A stretch of 6,658 nucleotides of DNA. It comes from an uncultured Phascolarctobacterium sp. Its GTDB lineage: Bacteria > Bacillota > Negativicutes > Acidaminococcales > Acidaminococcaceae. Shown here in pieces: positions 1 through 5,959 of this stretch. The stretch covers positions 1 through 6,658 of the forward strand of contig CAMFET010000046.1 of the NCBI GenBank assembly GCA_945949475.1. The letters are read 5' to 3'. How positions within the stretch are numbered: position 1 is the first letter of the stretch; each line of letters starts with the position of its first letter. The translations under genes and the position numbers were made by a program. A model generated the notes under the pieces. That model searched no databases and was not told the DNA's origin. It was given only the letters and a program-made list of their open reading frames with translations.

Positions 1-569
1 AGGTCACCAGAGGTGGGATTCTTCATTCCCACGGGGATACCCACACCGGAGGCGATCATGCGGTGCAGCTGGTCCTCGCTGGAGCGAGCGCCTACAGCAG
101 CGTAGCTCAAAAGATCTGACAGATAGCGGAAAACCTCGGGATAGAGAATTTCCTCAGCACCGGTCATACCGGTTTCTTCGATTACGCGCACATTCATCTT
201 GCGGATGGCGATGATGCCGCCCAGCATATCCTCCTGGCCATCAGGAGTGGGTTGGTGCAGCATGCCCTTGTAGCCCACGCCAATGGTGCGAGGCTTATTG
301 GTATACAGGCGTGGCACGATGTAAATTTTATCCTTTACCTTTTCCTGCACCTTAGCCAGTCTATGCACATAATCTAAAACTGCTTCCTCATTATCGCTGG
401 AGCAGGGGCCGATAACCATCAAAAAGCGGTCATCCTTGCCGGTAAAAATATTCTTAATTTCTTCATCACGCTGCAGCTTCAGCAGCTTAGAAGCTTGGCT
501 TATGGGATAATCCTCCATTAACGCCTGCGGGGAGGGAAGCACCTTAATAAATTCCATTTGCATACTCAT
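1..569 (-). CDS. aroF: 3-deoxy-7-phosphoheptulonate (DAHP) synthase, class I-alpha (AroF/G/H type), partial
   Basis: DAHP synthase condenses phosphoenolpyruvate with erythrose-4-phosphate, the first step of the shikimate pathway to aromatic amino acids. Only the first 189 codons are in the window; the C-terminal half lies beyond the left edge. Visible motifs match the AroG barrel: VIGPCS at 52-57 (C56 corresponds to the metal-binding Cys), PRLYTNKPRT at 86-95 (phosphate/PEP contacts), GARSSEDQLHR at 160-170 and GIPVGMKNPTSGD at 177-189 with the active-site Lys K183. In the last motif NPTSGD replaces the enterobacterial NGTDG. The start is ATG at 567-569, with GGAG at 578-581 eight bases upstream; a second ATG two codons later is less well spaced. 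The gene lies 14 bases after ilvN and is probably cotranscribed with ilvBN. The last metal ligands and any feedback-inhibitor specificity cannot be judged from this part. The isozyme letter is arbitrary. Confidence 0.93.
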   Translation of the reverse strand, partial: MSMQMEFIKVLPSPQALMEDYPISQASKLLKLQRDEEIKNIFTGKDDRFLMVIGPCSSDNEEAVLDYVHRLAKVQEKVKDKIYIVPRLYTNKPRTIGVGYKGMLHQPTPDGQEDMLGGIIAIRKMNVRVIEETGMTGAEEILYPEVFRYLSDLLSYAAVGARSSEDQLHRMIASGVGIPVGMKNPTSGD

Positions 570-583
570 AGTTTTTTCTCCAA

Positions 584-1084
584 TTACATTTCTTTCACGG
601 GGATCGGACCTCTGGAAATGGCGATGGTGCCGGTGCGGGCAATCTCGATAATTTCAAACTGCGCCATCATTGCACAAATGGCATCAATCTTTCCTTGGGA
701 GCCGGTGATTTCAATAACAACATTTTCGGGGCTGATGTCCACGATCTTTCCACGGAACACATCGACAATATTGCGAATATCCTTGAGGGTTTCCTTGTTA
801 GCGCGCACCTTTAACAGCACAAGCTCGCGCACAATGGAGTCGACCTCACCCAAATTAACGATTTTAATAATATCTATAAGCTTGGAAAGCTGGTTAATCA
901 CCTGCTCCAGCTCATGCTTATCCTCTACGGAAACCTCGATATTAATACGAGTTACATCGGTTTCTTCAGTATAGCCTGCAGAAATGCTTTCAATGTTGAA
1001 GGCACGACGGCTGATTAAGCCGGATACGTGAGTCAGTACGCCGGGCTTGTTATCTACCAAAATAGCTAAATTATATTTTTTCAT
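584..1084 (-). CDS. ilvN: Acetohydroxyacid synthase small (regulatory) subunit
   Basis: This is the regulatory subunit of acetohydroxyacid synthase (acetolactate synthase). It activates the catalytic subunit IlvB and confers valine feedback inhibition. The protein has 166 residues, the usual length of the short bacterial form (IlvH-like). An N-terminal ACT domain covers about 3-76, with the pattern DNKPGVLTHVSGLISRRAFNIES at 11-33. G15 and N30 align with the valine-site Gly and Asn of E. coli IlvH, so valine control is likely kept (inference). A C-terminal ACT-like domain follows at about 83-158, ending in the family-typical EIARTGTIAISRG. The ATG at 1082-1084 lies 5 bases after the ilvB stop. 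Its ribosome binding site GGAG sits inside the last codons of ilvB, which suggests translational coupling and a fixed subunit ratio. I see no truncation or odd composition. Confidence 0.96.
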   Translation of the reverse strand: MKKYNLAILVDNKPGVLTHVSGLISRRAFNIESISAGYTEETDVTRINIEVSVEDKHELEQVINQLSKLIDIIKIVNLGEVDSIVRELVLLKVRANKETLKDIRNIVDVFRGKIVDISPENVVIEITGSQGKIDAICAMMAQFEIIEIARTGTIAISRGPIPVKEM

Positions 1085-1089
1085 CGCTT

Positions 1090-2778
1090 TTAATCTCCTA
1101 ATACCATGTTATCCAGCTGTGCGCCCGGTGCAACCATGGGCAATACGTCTTCATTAGGAGGCAGGATGACATCAATCAAGGTGGCACCCTCGCCCTCTAA
1201 AGCAGCCTTCAGATTAGCCTCAAAGCCATCCAAGCCTTGAATTCTAACGCCCTTAATACCCATAGCCTCAGCCAATTTCACAAAATCAACCTTGGTGTCC
1301 ATAATGGTGTTGGAGAAGCGGTGGCCATAGAACAGCTTTTGCCATTGGTAAACCATACCCAAAACACTGTTATGCAGCAGCACAATTTTTACATCAATAT
1401 TGTTATCAGCCATGGTAGCAAGCTCTTGAATATTCATCATAATGGAGCCGTCACCGGTGAAAACTACTACCTTTTGCTGGGGCTTGGCCAGCTTGGCACC
1501 CATAGCAGCGGGCAATCCATACCCCATGGTACCCAAGCCACCGGAGGTCAGGAATTGACGCGGCTTGCGGCTGTTGAAGAATTGGGCAGCCCACATCTGG
1601 TGTTGGCCTACATCGGTTACCACAATGGTATCATCATCCACCAAGTCGGATACCTTTTCAATCAGCTGCTGAGGCAAAATCGTTTCTGCATTCTGTTTAT
1701 AAGAGAAGGGATGCTCCTTGTTCATGGCAATAACATGGTTGCGCCATTCAGCGATATGACTCTCAAAGTCATCCACGGAACGAATCATCAGGTTCAAGAA
1801 AATGGGCATGGACCAACGCAAATCGCCGAAGACAGGATAGTCTACAGGAACATTCTTATTGATTTCTGCTTTATCAACCTCGAAATGCACGATTTTAGCA
1901 TTGGGAGCAAAGGCACTCAGCTTGCCGGTAACGCGGTCATCAAAGCGCGCACCCAAGGTGATAAGCAAATCGCATTCCTGCACTGCCATATTGGCTGCGT
2001 AGGAGCCGTGCATACCCACCATGCCGAGGAAGCCCTCATCGGTGGAGGGAACACAGCCCAAGCCCATGAGGGAGCAAATTACCGGAATAGAGGACATCTT
2101 TACAACCTCACGGAAAAGCTTGCTTTGACCAGAAAGCGTCATGCCGCCGCCAATAAAGAACAGGGGGCGCTTGGCATTTTTAATTGCTTCCACTGCAGCC
2201 ACGATTTCTTCCTCATTGCCGGTAAATTCGCCGGAATAACCGCGTAGATTAACTGTTTTGGGATATTCATATTCAAATTGTGTGGAGAAAACATCCTTGG
2301 CAATATCGATAACAACCGGTCCCGGACGACCAGTGCGGGCAATAAAGAAGGCCTCTTTAATAACTCGCGGCAGCTGCTCCACCTTCTTCACCAAATAATT
2401 ATGCTTGGTAATCGGAGTGGTAATGCCCACAATATCGGCCTCTTGGAAGGAATCCTTACCAATATAGGGATTGCCTACCTGGCCAGTAATGCAAACCATG
2501 GGGATGGAATCCATGTTCGCGGTGGCGATGCCGGTAATTAAATTGGTAGCACCAGGGCCGGAGGTAGCGAAGCAAACGCCCACCTTGCCCGTAGCTCTGG
2601 CATAGCCATCAGCGGCATGCACTGCACCCTGCTCATGGCGAGTCAAAATATGGGGAAATTTAGCCTGGTAAACTGCATCATACAAGTCTAACACTGCGCC
2701 ACCAGGATAACCAAAAACAATGTCAACCTCTTCTCGTCTCAGGCTTTCTAAGATAGCCTGTGCACCATTCATCAACAA
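1090..2778 (-). CDS. ilvB: Acetohydroxyacid synthase large (catalytic) subunit
   Basis: This TPP-, Mg- and FAD-dependent enzyme joins two pyruvates to acetolactate, or pyruvate and 2-ketobutyrate to acetohydroxybutyrate, the first common step to valine, leucine and isoleucine. At 562 residues it has normal full length. Domains in order are the PYR domain (about 4-168) with FGYPGG at 22-27 and the TPP-activating Glu E49 in RHEQ; the central FAD domain (about 190-325) with GARFDDRVTG at 276-285; and the PP domain (about 370-535) with the Mg/TPP motif GDGS at 442-445 through NN at 459-460. VLGMVYQWQ at 472-480 carries the Trp (W479) that in known AHAS enzymes favours 2-ketobutyrate and binds herbicides. 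All key residues seem intact. The start is probably TTG at 2776-2778; an in-frame ATG two codons later is the alternative. It is the first gene of an ilvB-ilvN-aroF unit behind a long leader. Confidence 0.97.
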   Translation of the reverse strand: MLMNGAQAILESLRREEVDIVFGYPGGAVLDLYDAVYQAKFPHILTRHEQGAVHAADGYARATGKVGVCFATSGPGATNLITGIATANMDSIPMVCITGQVGNPYIGKDSFQEADIVGITTPITKHNYLVKKVEQLPRVIKEAFFIARTGRPGPVVIDIAKDVFSTQFEYEYPKTVNLRGYSGEFTGNEEEIVAAVEAIKNAKRPLFFIGGGMTLSGQSKLFREVVKMSSIPVICSLMGLGCVPSTDEGFLGMVGMHGSYAANMAVQECDLLITLGARFDDRVTGKLSAFAPNAKIVHFEVDKAEINKNVPVDYPVFGDLRWSMPIFLNLMIRSVDDFESHIAEWRNHVIAMNKEHPFSYKQNAETILPQQLIEKVSDLVDDDTIVVTDVGQHQMWAAQFFNSRKPRQFLTSGGLGTMGYGLPAAMGAKLAKPQQKVVVFTGDGSIMMNIQELATMADNNIDVKIVLLHNSVLGMVYQWQKLFYGHRFSNTIMDTKVDFVKLAEAMGIKGVRIQGLDGFEANLKAALEGEGATLIDVILPPNEDVLPMVAPGAQLDNMVLGD

Positions 2779-2785
2779 GAGATAA

Positions 2786-2793
2786 CTCCTCCC
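2786..2793 (-). promoter_or_regulatory. Ribosome binding site of ilvB (start-deciding)
   Basis: GGGAGGAG is a very strong Shine-Dalgarno sequence. It lies 7 bases before TTG at 2776-2778 and 13 bases before ATG at 2770-2772. The spacing favours the TTG. The resulting N-terminus MLMNGAQ also resembles the usual IlvB start better than MNGAQ would. The choice is an inference; the ATG remains possible. Confidence 0.75.
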
Positions 2794-2798
2794 AACCT

Positions 2799-2823
2799 AA
2801 AAAATATATAATCTCTTTGATTA
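2799..2823 (-). terminator. Possible weak attenuator hairpin before ilvB
   Basis: On the minus strand TAATC (2819-2823) and GATTA (2809-2813) form a 5-bp stem with a 5-base loop, followed by TATA and six T's (2799-2804). The stem is short and A/T-rich, so it would be a poor terminator on its own. It is listed because an upstream TGATTA (2833-2838) can pair with the same left arm and would disrupt it. Confidence 0.25.
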
Positions 2824-2960
2824 ACCCTATTATAATCACACTGTACCACTAGGAGCTATCAGCCATCTGTGACAGCAAGTCAGCTTCGGTAGTACCTGTA
2901 TGCTATGTATCTCCTACAGAAGTACACCACAACTGTAAAAGAAGATAGATAATTACTCTA

Positions 2961-2989
2961 ATTGTAGCACATTCTGTTACTGTAAGCAA
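2961..2989 (-). promoter_or_regulatory. Promoter of the ilvB-ilvN-aroF operon
   Basis: On the minus strand TTGCTT (2984-2989) is a -35 element and TACAAT (2961-2966) a -10, separated by exactly 17 bases. TGC directly before the -10 gives an extended -10. The predicted start is near 2954. It is the best promoter match between the upstream terminator and ilvB. Confidence 0.7.
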
Positions 2990-3074
2990 TTAAAAATAGT
3001 AATAGCGTGTAATTCTTTTTTGCAAAATTCTTTACACTTTTTTGCTACTTTGCTCTTTGTCAAAGCTAAACAGC

Positions 3075-3122
3075 AAAAAAGCTAGCGCTACTGACTAGAA
3101 TGTCAGCTGCGCTAGCTTTTTT
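3075..3122 (-). terminator. Strong rho-independent terminator, bidirectional form
   Basis: GCTAGCGC (3081-3088) pairs with GCGCTAGC (3109-3116). The stem is extended by six A's (3075-3080) facing six T's (3117-3122). After a 2x2 internal loop, an inner CTGAC/GTCAG stem (3091-3095, 3102-3106) closes a 6-base loop. The T-run on either strand makes it potentially bidirectional. It lies about 85 bases after the metallophosphoesterase stop and should end that leftward transcript, insulating the ilvB promoter behind it. A near-copy lies at 6523-6568. Confidence 0.9.
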
Positions 3123-3206
3123 ACTTGGTTATATGGCAAACGTTCTTTTTGGTATATTCACGCTACTGATAAAATTTCAGTATATTTGTGCGTTCACAGA
3201 GGAGTG

Positions 3207-3899
3207 TCATAAGATGCGTGTCAGCTCAAAGCCTTGGGTGTCACAGCTCACCAGCTTGTAATTTACACCCTCACGCTCACCTTCAAAGGTCAGCACATGG
3301 TTTTCGCCATGAATATGACCATAAACGCAGTAGTTCACATGATATTGTTCCAATAAATCGGTGAACAAGTTGTGCTCTTCTGCCGCAAAGAGCGGCGGAT
3401 AGTGAAAGGCTACGATAATGCTGGCAGGCTCCTGTTTAAGAGCTGCCTTCAGGGACATTTCTAAACGAATAGCCTCCCGCTTATAAATCTTTTCATCCTC
3501 GACAGTAAAGTTTTCCGCCGATGGTAGCACCCAACCGCGGGTACCACAAATAGCATTACCACCCACCATGATGCAGTCGTTTTGAATGAATTCGAAATCA
3601 GCTCCATATAGCTGTTGCATTTTTGCAAGACTAGCCCACCAGTAATCGTGGTTACCGCGTAAAAGCAGCTTGCGACCGGGCAGCTGTGCTAGCCAAGCTA
3701 AATCCTCTGCCGCATTCTGCAGACCCATGGCCCAGCTAATGTCACCACAAATAATCACTGTGTCTCCAGCTTTGACTGTAGCTAACCAGTTTGCTTTTAT
3801 TTTTTCCTTATGTCCCAACCAATGCTCCCCAAAAATTTCCATGGGCTTAGTGGGCGGCTCCCCCGATAAATGCAGGTCGCCAATCGCATAGATATTCAT
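3207..3899 (-). CDS. Calcineurin-like metallophosphoesterase, uncharacterised
   Basis: The protein has 230 residues with the full set of dinuclear-metal motifs of the calcineurin-like phosphoesterase superfamily: GDLHLS (D8, H10), CGDISWAMG (D53), RGNHDYWW (N83, H84), AFHYPP (H166) and YGHIHGE (H195, H197). It has no signal peptide or membrane segment and is therefore probably cytoplasmic. The overall pattern (short N-terminus, GDISWAM, GNHDYWW) resembles the predicted phosphohydrolase family COG1768. Substrate and role are unknown. The ATG at 3897-3899 has GAGG at 3905-3908 five bases upstream. It follows the HAD phosphatase gene by 53 bases on the same strand with no terminator between them. 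The two probably form a unit, perhaps both acting on phosphorylated small molecules (inference). The strong hairpin at 3075-3122 ends the unit. Confidence 0.88.
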   Translation of the reverse strand: MNIYAIGDLHLSGEPPTKPMEIFGEHWLGHKEKIKANWLATVKAGDTVIICGDISWAMGLQNAAEDLAWLAQLPGRKLLLRGNHDYWWASLAKMQQLYGADFEFIQNDCIMVGGNAICGTRGWVLPSAENFTVEDEKIYKREAIRLEMSLKAALKQEPASIIVAFHYPPLFAAEEHNLFTDLLEQYHVNYCVYGHIHGENHVLTFEGEREGVNYKLVSCDTQGFELTRIL

Positions 3900-3952
3900 A
3901 AAAACCTCGTTGTGAAACTAAATAATGCACTAAACTGCAGCACACAGCCAAA

Positions 3953-4612
3953 TTATTTTCCCAGCAGCAAAGCCTTCAAGTCGGCCATGGTAGCAGCATA
4001 ATGCTCGCAGCCAGCTTCCTCAAGCTCGCCCGGAGAAGCAAAGCCAAAGCCGACACCGATACAGGCGATGCCGTTAGCATGGGCAGCCATAACATCCTCG
4101 CGGCGGTCGCCCACGAGGGCTACAGTAGCCTTTTTCTCCGGAGTATCAAGTCCCCATTTGCGCAGGGACTCGGCAACCACGAGCGCCTTATTATCAGTTT
4201 TGCCATCCAAGCTACAGCCTGTGACATCAACCAAGAAATCATTAAAACCAAAATGCTCCGCAATGCGCACAGCAAAAACCTCTGGCTTAGCAGTGCACAT
4301 GCCCAAGCGGAAGCCGTTTTGCTTTAACAGCCCCAAAAGCTCCATCATACCGGGATAAACCTTGTTTTCCCAAATTCCGATATCGGTGTAGCGCTGGCGA
4401 TAAAGCTCAATGCCCTCCTCAGCCTGCTCCGCCGTCATACCATAATATTTCATGTAGCTGGCGCGTAGGGGCGGTCCGATAAAAACCTCCAACTTCTTCA
4501 AATCAGGCTCCTCGATGCCCATAAGATGCAGTGCGTTTTGCACGCATTTGGTAATGCCCTCGGCAGAATTGGTCAACGTGCCATCTAAATCAAAGAGTAA
4601 ATTTTGATACAT
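3953..4612 (-). CDS. HAD-superfamily phosphatase, Gph / 5'-nucleotidase-like
   Basis: This 219-residue haloacid dehalogenase hydrolase carries all four motifs: DLDGT at 8-12 (nucleophile D8, acid/base D10), CTAKP at 106-110 (T107), K142 in the GKTDNK region as motif III lysine, and VGDRREDV at 167-174 (D169, D173). An alpha-helical cap (about 15-85) containing FIGPPL at 44-49 places it in the phosphoglycolate phosphatase-like group, which in Bacillota also includes proteins annotated as 5'-nucleotidases or PpaX-like. The true substrate cannot be told from sequence, so no symbol is given. The ATG at 4610-4612 has GAGG at 4621-4624 eight bases upstream. It is first in a leftward pair with the metallophosphoesterase and is divergent from the alanyl-tRNA editing gene. 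Confidence 0.9.
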   Translation of the reverse strand: MYQNLLFDLDGTLTNSAEGITKCVQNALHLMGIEEPDLKKLEVFIGPPLRASYMKYYGMTAEQAEEGIELYRQRYTDIGIWENKVYPGMMELLGLLKQNGFRLGMCTAKPEVFAVRIAEHFGFNDFLVDVTGCSLDGKTDNKALVVAESLRKWGLDTPEKKATVALVGDRREDVMAAHANGIACIGVGFGFASPGELEEAGCEHYAATMADLKALLLGK

Positions 4613-4663
4613 TTATTCGTCCTCGCTTCTGATAAAGTGAAATTTTTTGCAAAATATAGTTAA

Positions 4664-4672
4664 ATTATATCA
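4664..4672 (-). promoter_or_regulatory. Extended -10 promoter of the HAD/metallophosphoesterase unit
   Basis: On the minus strand TGATATAAT combines a perfect -10 (TATAAT, 4664-4669) with the TGn extension. No good -35 lies 17 bases upstream, which is common for extended -10 promoters. The start would be near 4657, leaving a leader of about 45 bases that contains a TTTTGCAAAA palindrome. Confidence 0.6.
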
Positions 4673-4688
4673 TATTTTAGCTTAGAGG

Positions 4689-4697
4689 TGGTACAAT
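4689..4697 (+). promoter_or_regulatory. Extended -10 promoter of the alaX-DUF523 unit
   Basis: TGGTACAAT gives a near-consensus -10 (TACAAT, 4692-4697) with the TGn extension; the -35 region is poor. Transcription would start near 4704. Together with the opposite promoter at 4664-4672 it forms a compact divergent pair whose upstream regions overlap. Confidence 0.5.
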
Positions 4698-4756
4698 ATC
4701 CTTAGTAGATTTTTAGAATTAGAAGCGCAGATTTTTGCGCGCGAGGGGGAATAATC

Positions 4757-5959
4757 ATGACAGCAAAGCTTTTTGAAAACAACTCCATGCTTAAGGAATG
4801 CGAGGCCATTGTCACCGCCTGCACCCAAAAGGATGGCAAATATTTGATTGAATTGGACAAAACAGTTTTCTTTCCTGAAGGCGGCGGACAACTGAGCGAT
4901 AAGGGCAAGATCAATGATATTATAGTGGAGCATGTATCCGAAAAGGAAGGTCATATTTATCACGAATGCAGAGAACCCTTGCCCGTGGGCATTCCCGTGA
5001 AGGCGGTGCTGGACTGGAGCGTGCGCCTGGATAGAATGCAACAGCATCTTGGCGAGCACATTTTGTCCTTCGCCTGCTGGAAGCTATTTGAAGCCCATAA
5101 TGTGGGCTTTCATATGAATGAGGACAGTGTTTTTATCGATTTGGATAAGGAGCTGACGGAAGAGGATTTGCTTAAGGCAGAGCTCTTCACTAACGAAATT
5201 ATTTGGGATAATCGTCCTGTAAGTGTTGATTATATGGCTAGCAGCGAGGCTGTGAAGCTGAAGGATAAAATGCGCAAGTTTAACGAAAAGCTGACCGGCA
5301 TCTTACGAATCGTTAGCGTAGAAGGAGCCGACATCTGCACCTGCTGCGGCACCCATCCTCCCTTTACAGGCATGATTGGCAGCGTCAAGGTCATTCGCCA
5401 CGAAAAGCACAAGGGTGGCTGTCGCGTGGAATTCTTGTGCGGACGGCGTGCTTTGTTAGACATGGATAAAAAGAACAGCACCCTGCTCAAGGTAGCGCAA
5501 TCTTTGTCCACCAAGCCGGAGCTGGTGCCGGAGCACATCGAAAAGCTGAAGGCAGATATGCAGACGCAGCTAGAGGCAGTAAAGAGCAAGCTGCTGGCTA
5601 TGAAGGAAAAGCAGCTGGAGGAAATTATGGCCGTTGCGCCCACCGACGCCAACGGCGTCAAGGTGGTCGCTTGGCCCTTGGATGGCTTTGATGCCAAGGA
5701 TATCAAGGCCTTCATTCCCAAGCTCACTGCACACGAAAACACCTTGGGTCTTTTGGTAGCAGCTAAGCCTGAGCGCATTAGCTACGCTGCGGTAGCAGGG
5801 GCTAATACCAGCATCGATTGTCGTGCAGTGATGAAGGAGCTGAATGCTGCCTTCGCTGGTCGCGGCGGCGGCAAGAGCGACTGTGCCCAAGGTGGCAGTG
5901 ACTACTGCGCCGACTGGGAAGCTAAGCTGGCCGCGGTAGTGGAGAAGCTGGTACAATGA
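4757..5959 (+). CDS. alaX: Alanyl-tRNA editing protein, AlaX with C-terminal DHHA1 domain
   Basis: This free-standing relative of the alanyl-tRNA synthetase editing domain hydrolyses mischarged Ser-tRNA(Ala) (and possibly Gly-tRNA(Ala)) in trans. At 400 residues it is the long form. The N-terminal beta-barrel has FFPEGGGQ at 38-45. The zinc/editing site has HLGEH (H97, H101) and the C-x3-H pair C196/H200 in CTCCGTHP. A charged, probably coiled-coil stretch follows at about 255-292. A DHHA1 domain covers about 300-398, with GRGGGKSDCAQGGS at 368-381 matching the Gly-rich AlaRS tail. The whole synthetase catalytic half is missing, so it is an editor and not a broken AlaRS. ATG at 4757 follows AGGGGGA at 4744-4750. 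The stop overlaps the next start as ATGA. Confidence 0.93.
   Translation: MTAKLFENNSMLKECEAIVTACTQKDGKYLIELDKTVFFPEGGGQLSDKGKINDIIVEHVSEKEGHIYHECREPLPVGIPVKAVLDWSVRLDRMQQHLGEHILSFACWKLFEAHNVGFHMNEDSVFIDLDKELTEEDLLKAELFTNEIIWDNRPVSVDYMASSEAVKLKDKMRKFNEKLTGILRIVSVEGADICTCCGTHPPFTGMIGSVKVIRHEKHKGGCRVEFLCGRRALLDMDKKNSTLLKVAQSLSTKPELVPEHIEKLKADMQTQLEAVKSKLLAMKEKQLEEIMAVAPTDANGVKVVAWPLDGFDAKDIKAFIPKLTAHENTLGLLVAAKPERISYAAVAGANTSIDCRAVMKELNAAFAGRGGGKSDCAQGGSDYCADWEAKLAAVVEKLVQ

Larger units (their letters stand above)
2779..2954 (-). promoter_or_regulatory. Long structured 5' leader of the ilvB operon, class unknown
   Basis: About 175 untranslated bases separate the predicted transcription start from ilvB. 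On the minus strand TAGGAG (2911-2916) can pair with CTCCTA (2850-2855), and TGTAC (2922-2926) with GTACA (2842-2846), which closes a long helix interrupted by an internal loop. Inside it GCTGTC (2871-2876) and GATGGC (2862-2867) form a 6-bp hairpin with two G-U pairs and an ACA loop. Next to ilvB, TGATTA, TAATCA and GATTA can pair in two exclusive ways before a run of six T's. Such a layout fits an attenuator or other cis-acting RNA, but no canonical T-box sequence, known riboswitch core or ATG-started leader peptide was recognised. The structure is inferred by eye without energy calculation. Confidence 0.45.

Noticed and set aside
1237..2247. Long plus-strand open frame opposite ilvB, and similar long frames opposite ilvN, alaX and the HAD gene.
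   Set aside because: They are mirror frames of strongly conserved genes, with no ribosome binding site, no recognisable domains and His/Gln/Ser-rich composition typical of antisense shadows.
2842..2856. GTGGTACA in the ilvB leader resembles the core of a T-box antiterminator (UGGN followed by ACC).
   Set aside because: The rest of the 14-base T-box sequence (AGGG before, CCGCG after) is missing, no stem I specifier region could be recognised, and the downstream hairpin does not use this sequence as a T-box terminator would.
2889..2930. A GTG-GTG frame on the minus strand coding for a Tyr-rich short peptide in the ilvB leader.
   Set aside because: It has no ribosome binding site, and Tyr-rich content does not fit branched-chain attenuation.
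3056..3066. TTTGACA on the minus strand near 3060 looks like a perfect -35 box upstream of ilvB.
   Set aside because: No acceptable -10 lies 16-18 bases downstream; the promoter at 2961-2989 is much better.
3038..3080. TTTTTTGCT (3038-3046) can pair with AGCAAAAAA (3072-3080), competing with the terminator's A-run.
   Set aside because: The terminator stem is far stronger and forms first on the leftward transcript; the match is probably due to A/T-rich composition.
3680..3690. GTGCTAGCC and a further GCTAGC at 5238 look like fragments of the terminator repeat.
   Set aside because: Both are inside well-conserved coding regions and lack the second arm and the A/T-runs, so they are chance matches.
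4725..4740. Small GCGCA/TGCGC hairpin in front of the alaX ribosome binding site, as a possible riboswitch or thermosensor.
   Set aside because: It has only 5 base pairs and does not cover the Shine-Dalgarno sequence; too little to support a regulatory claim.
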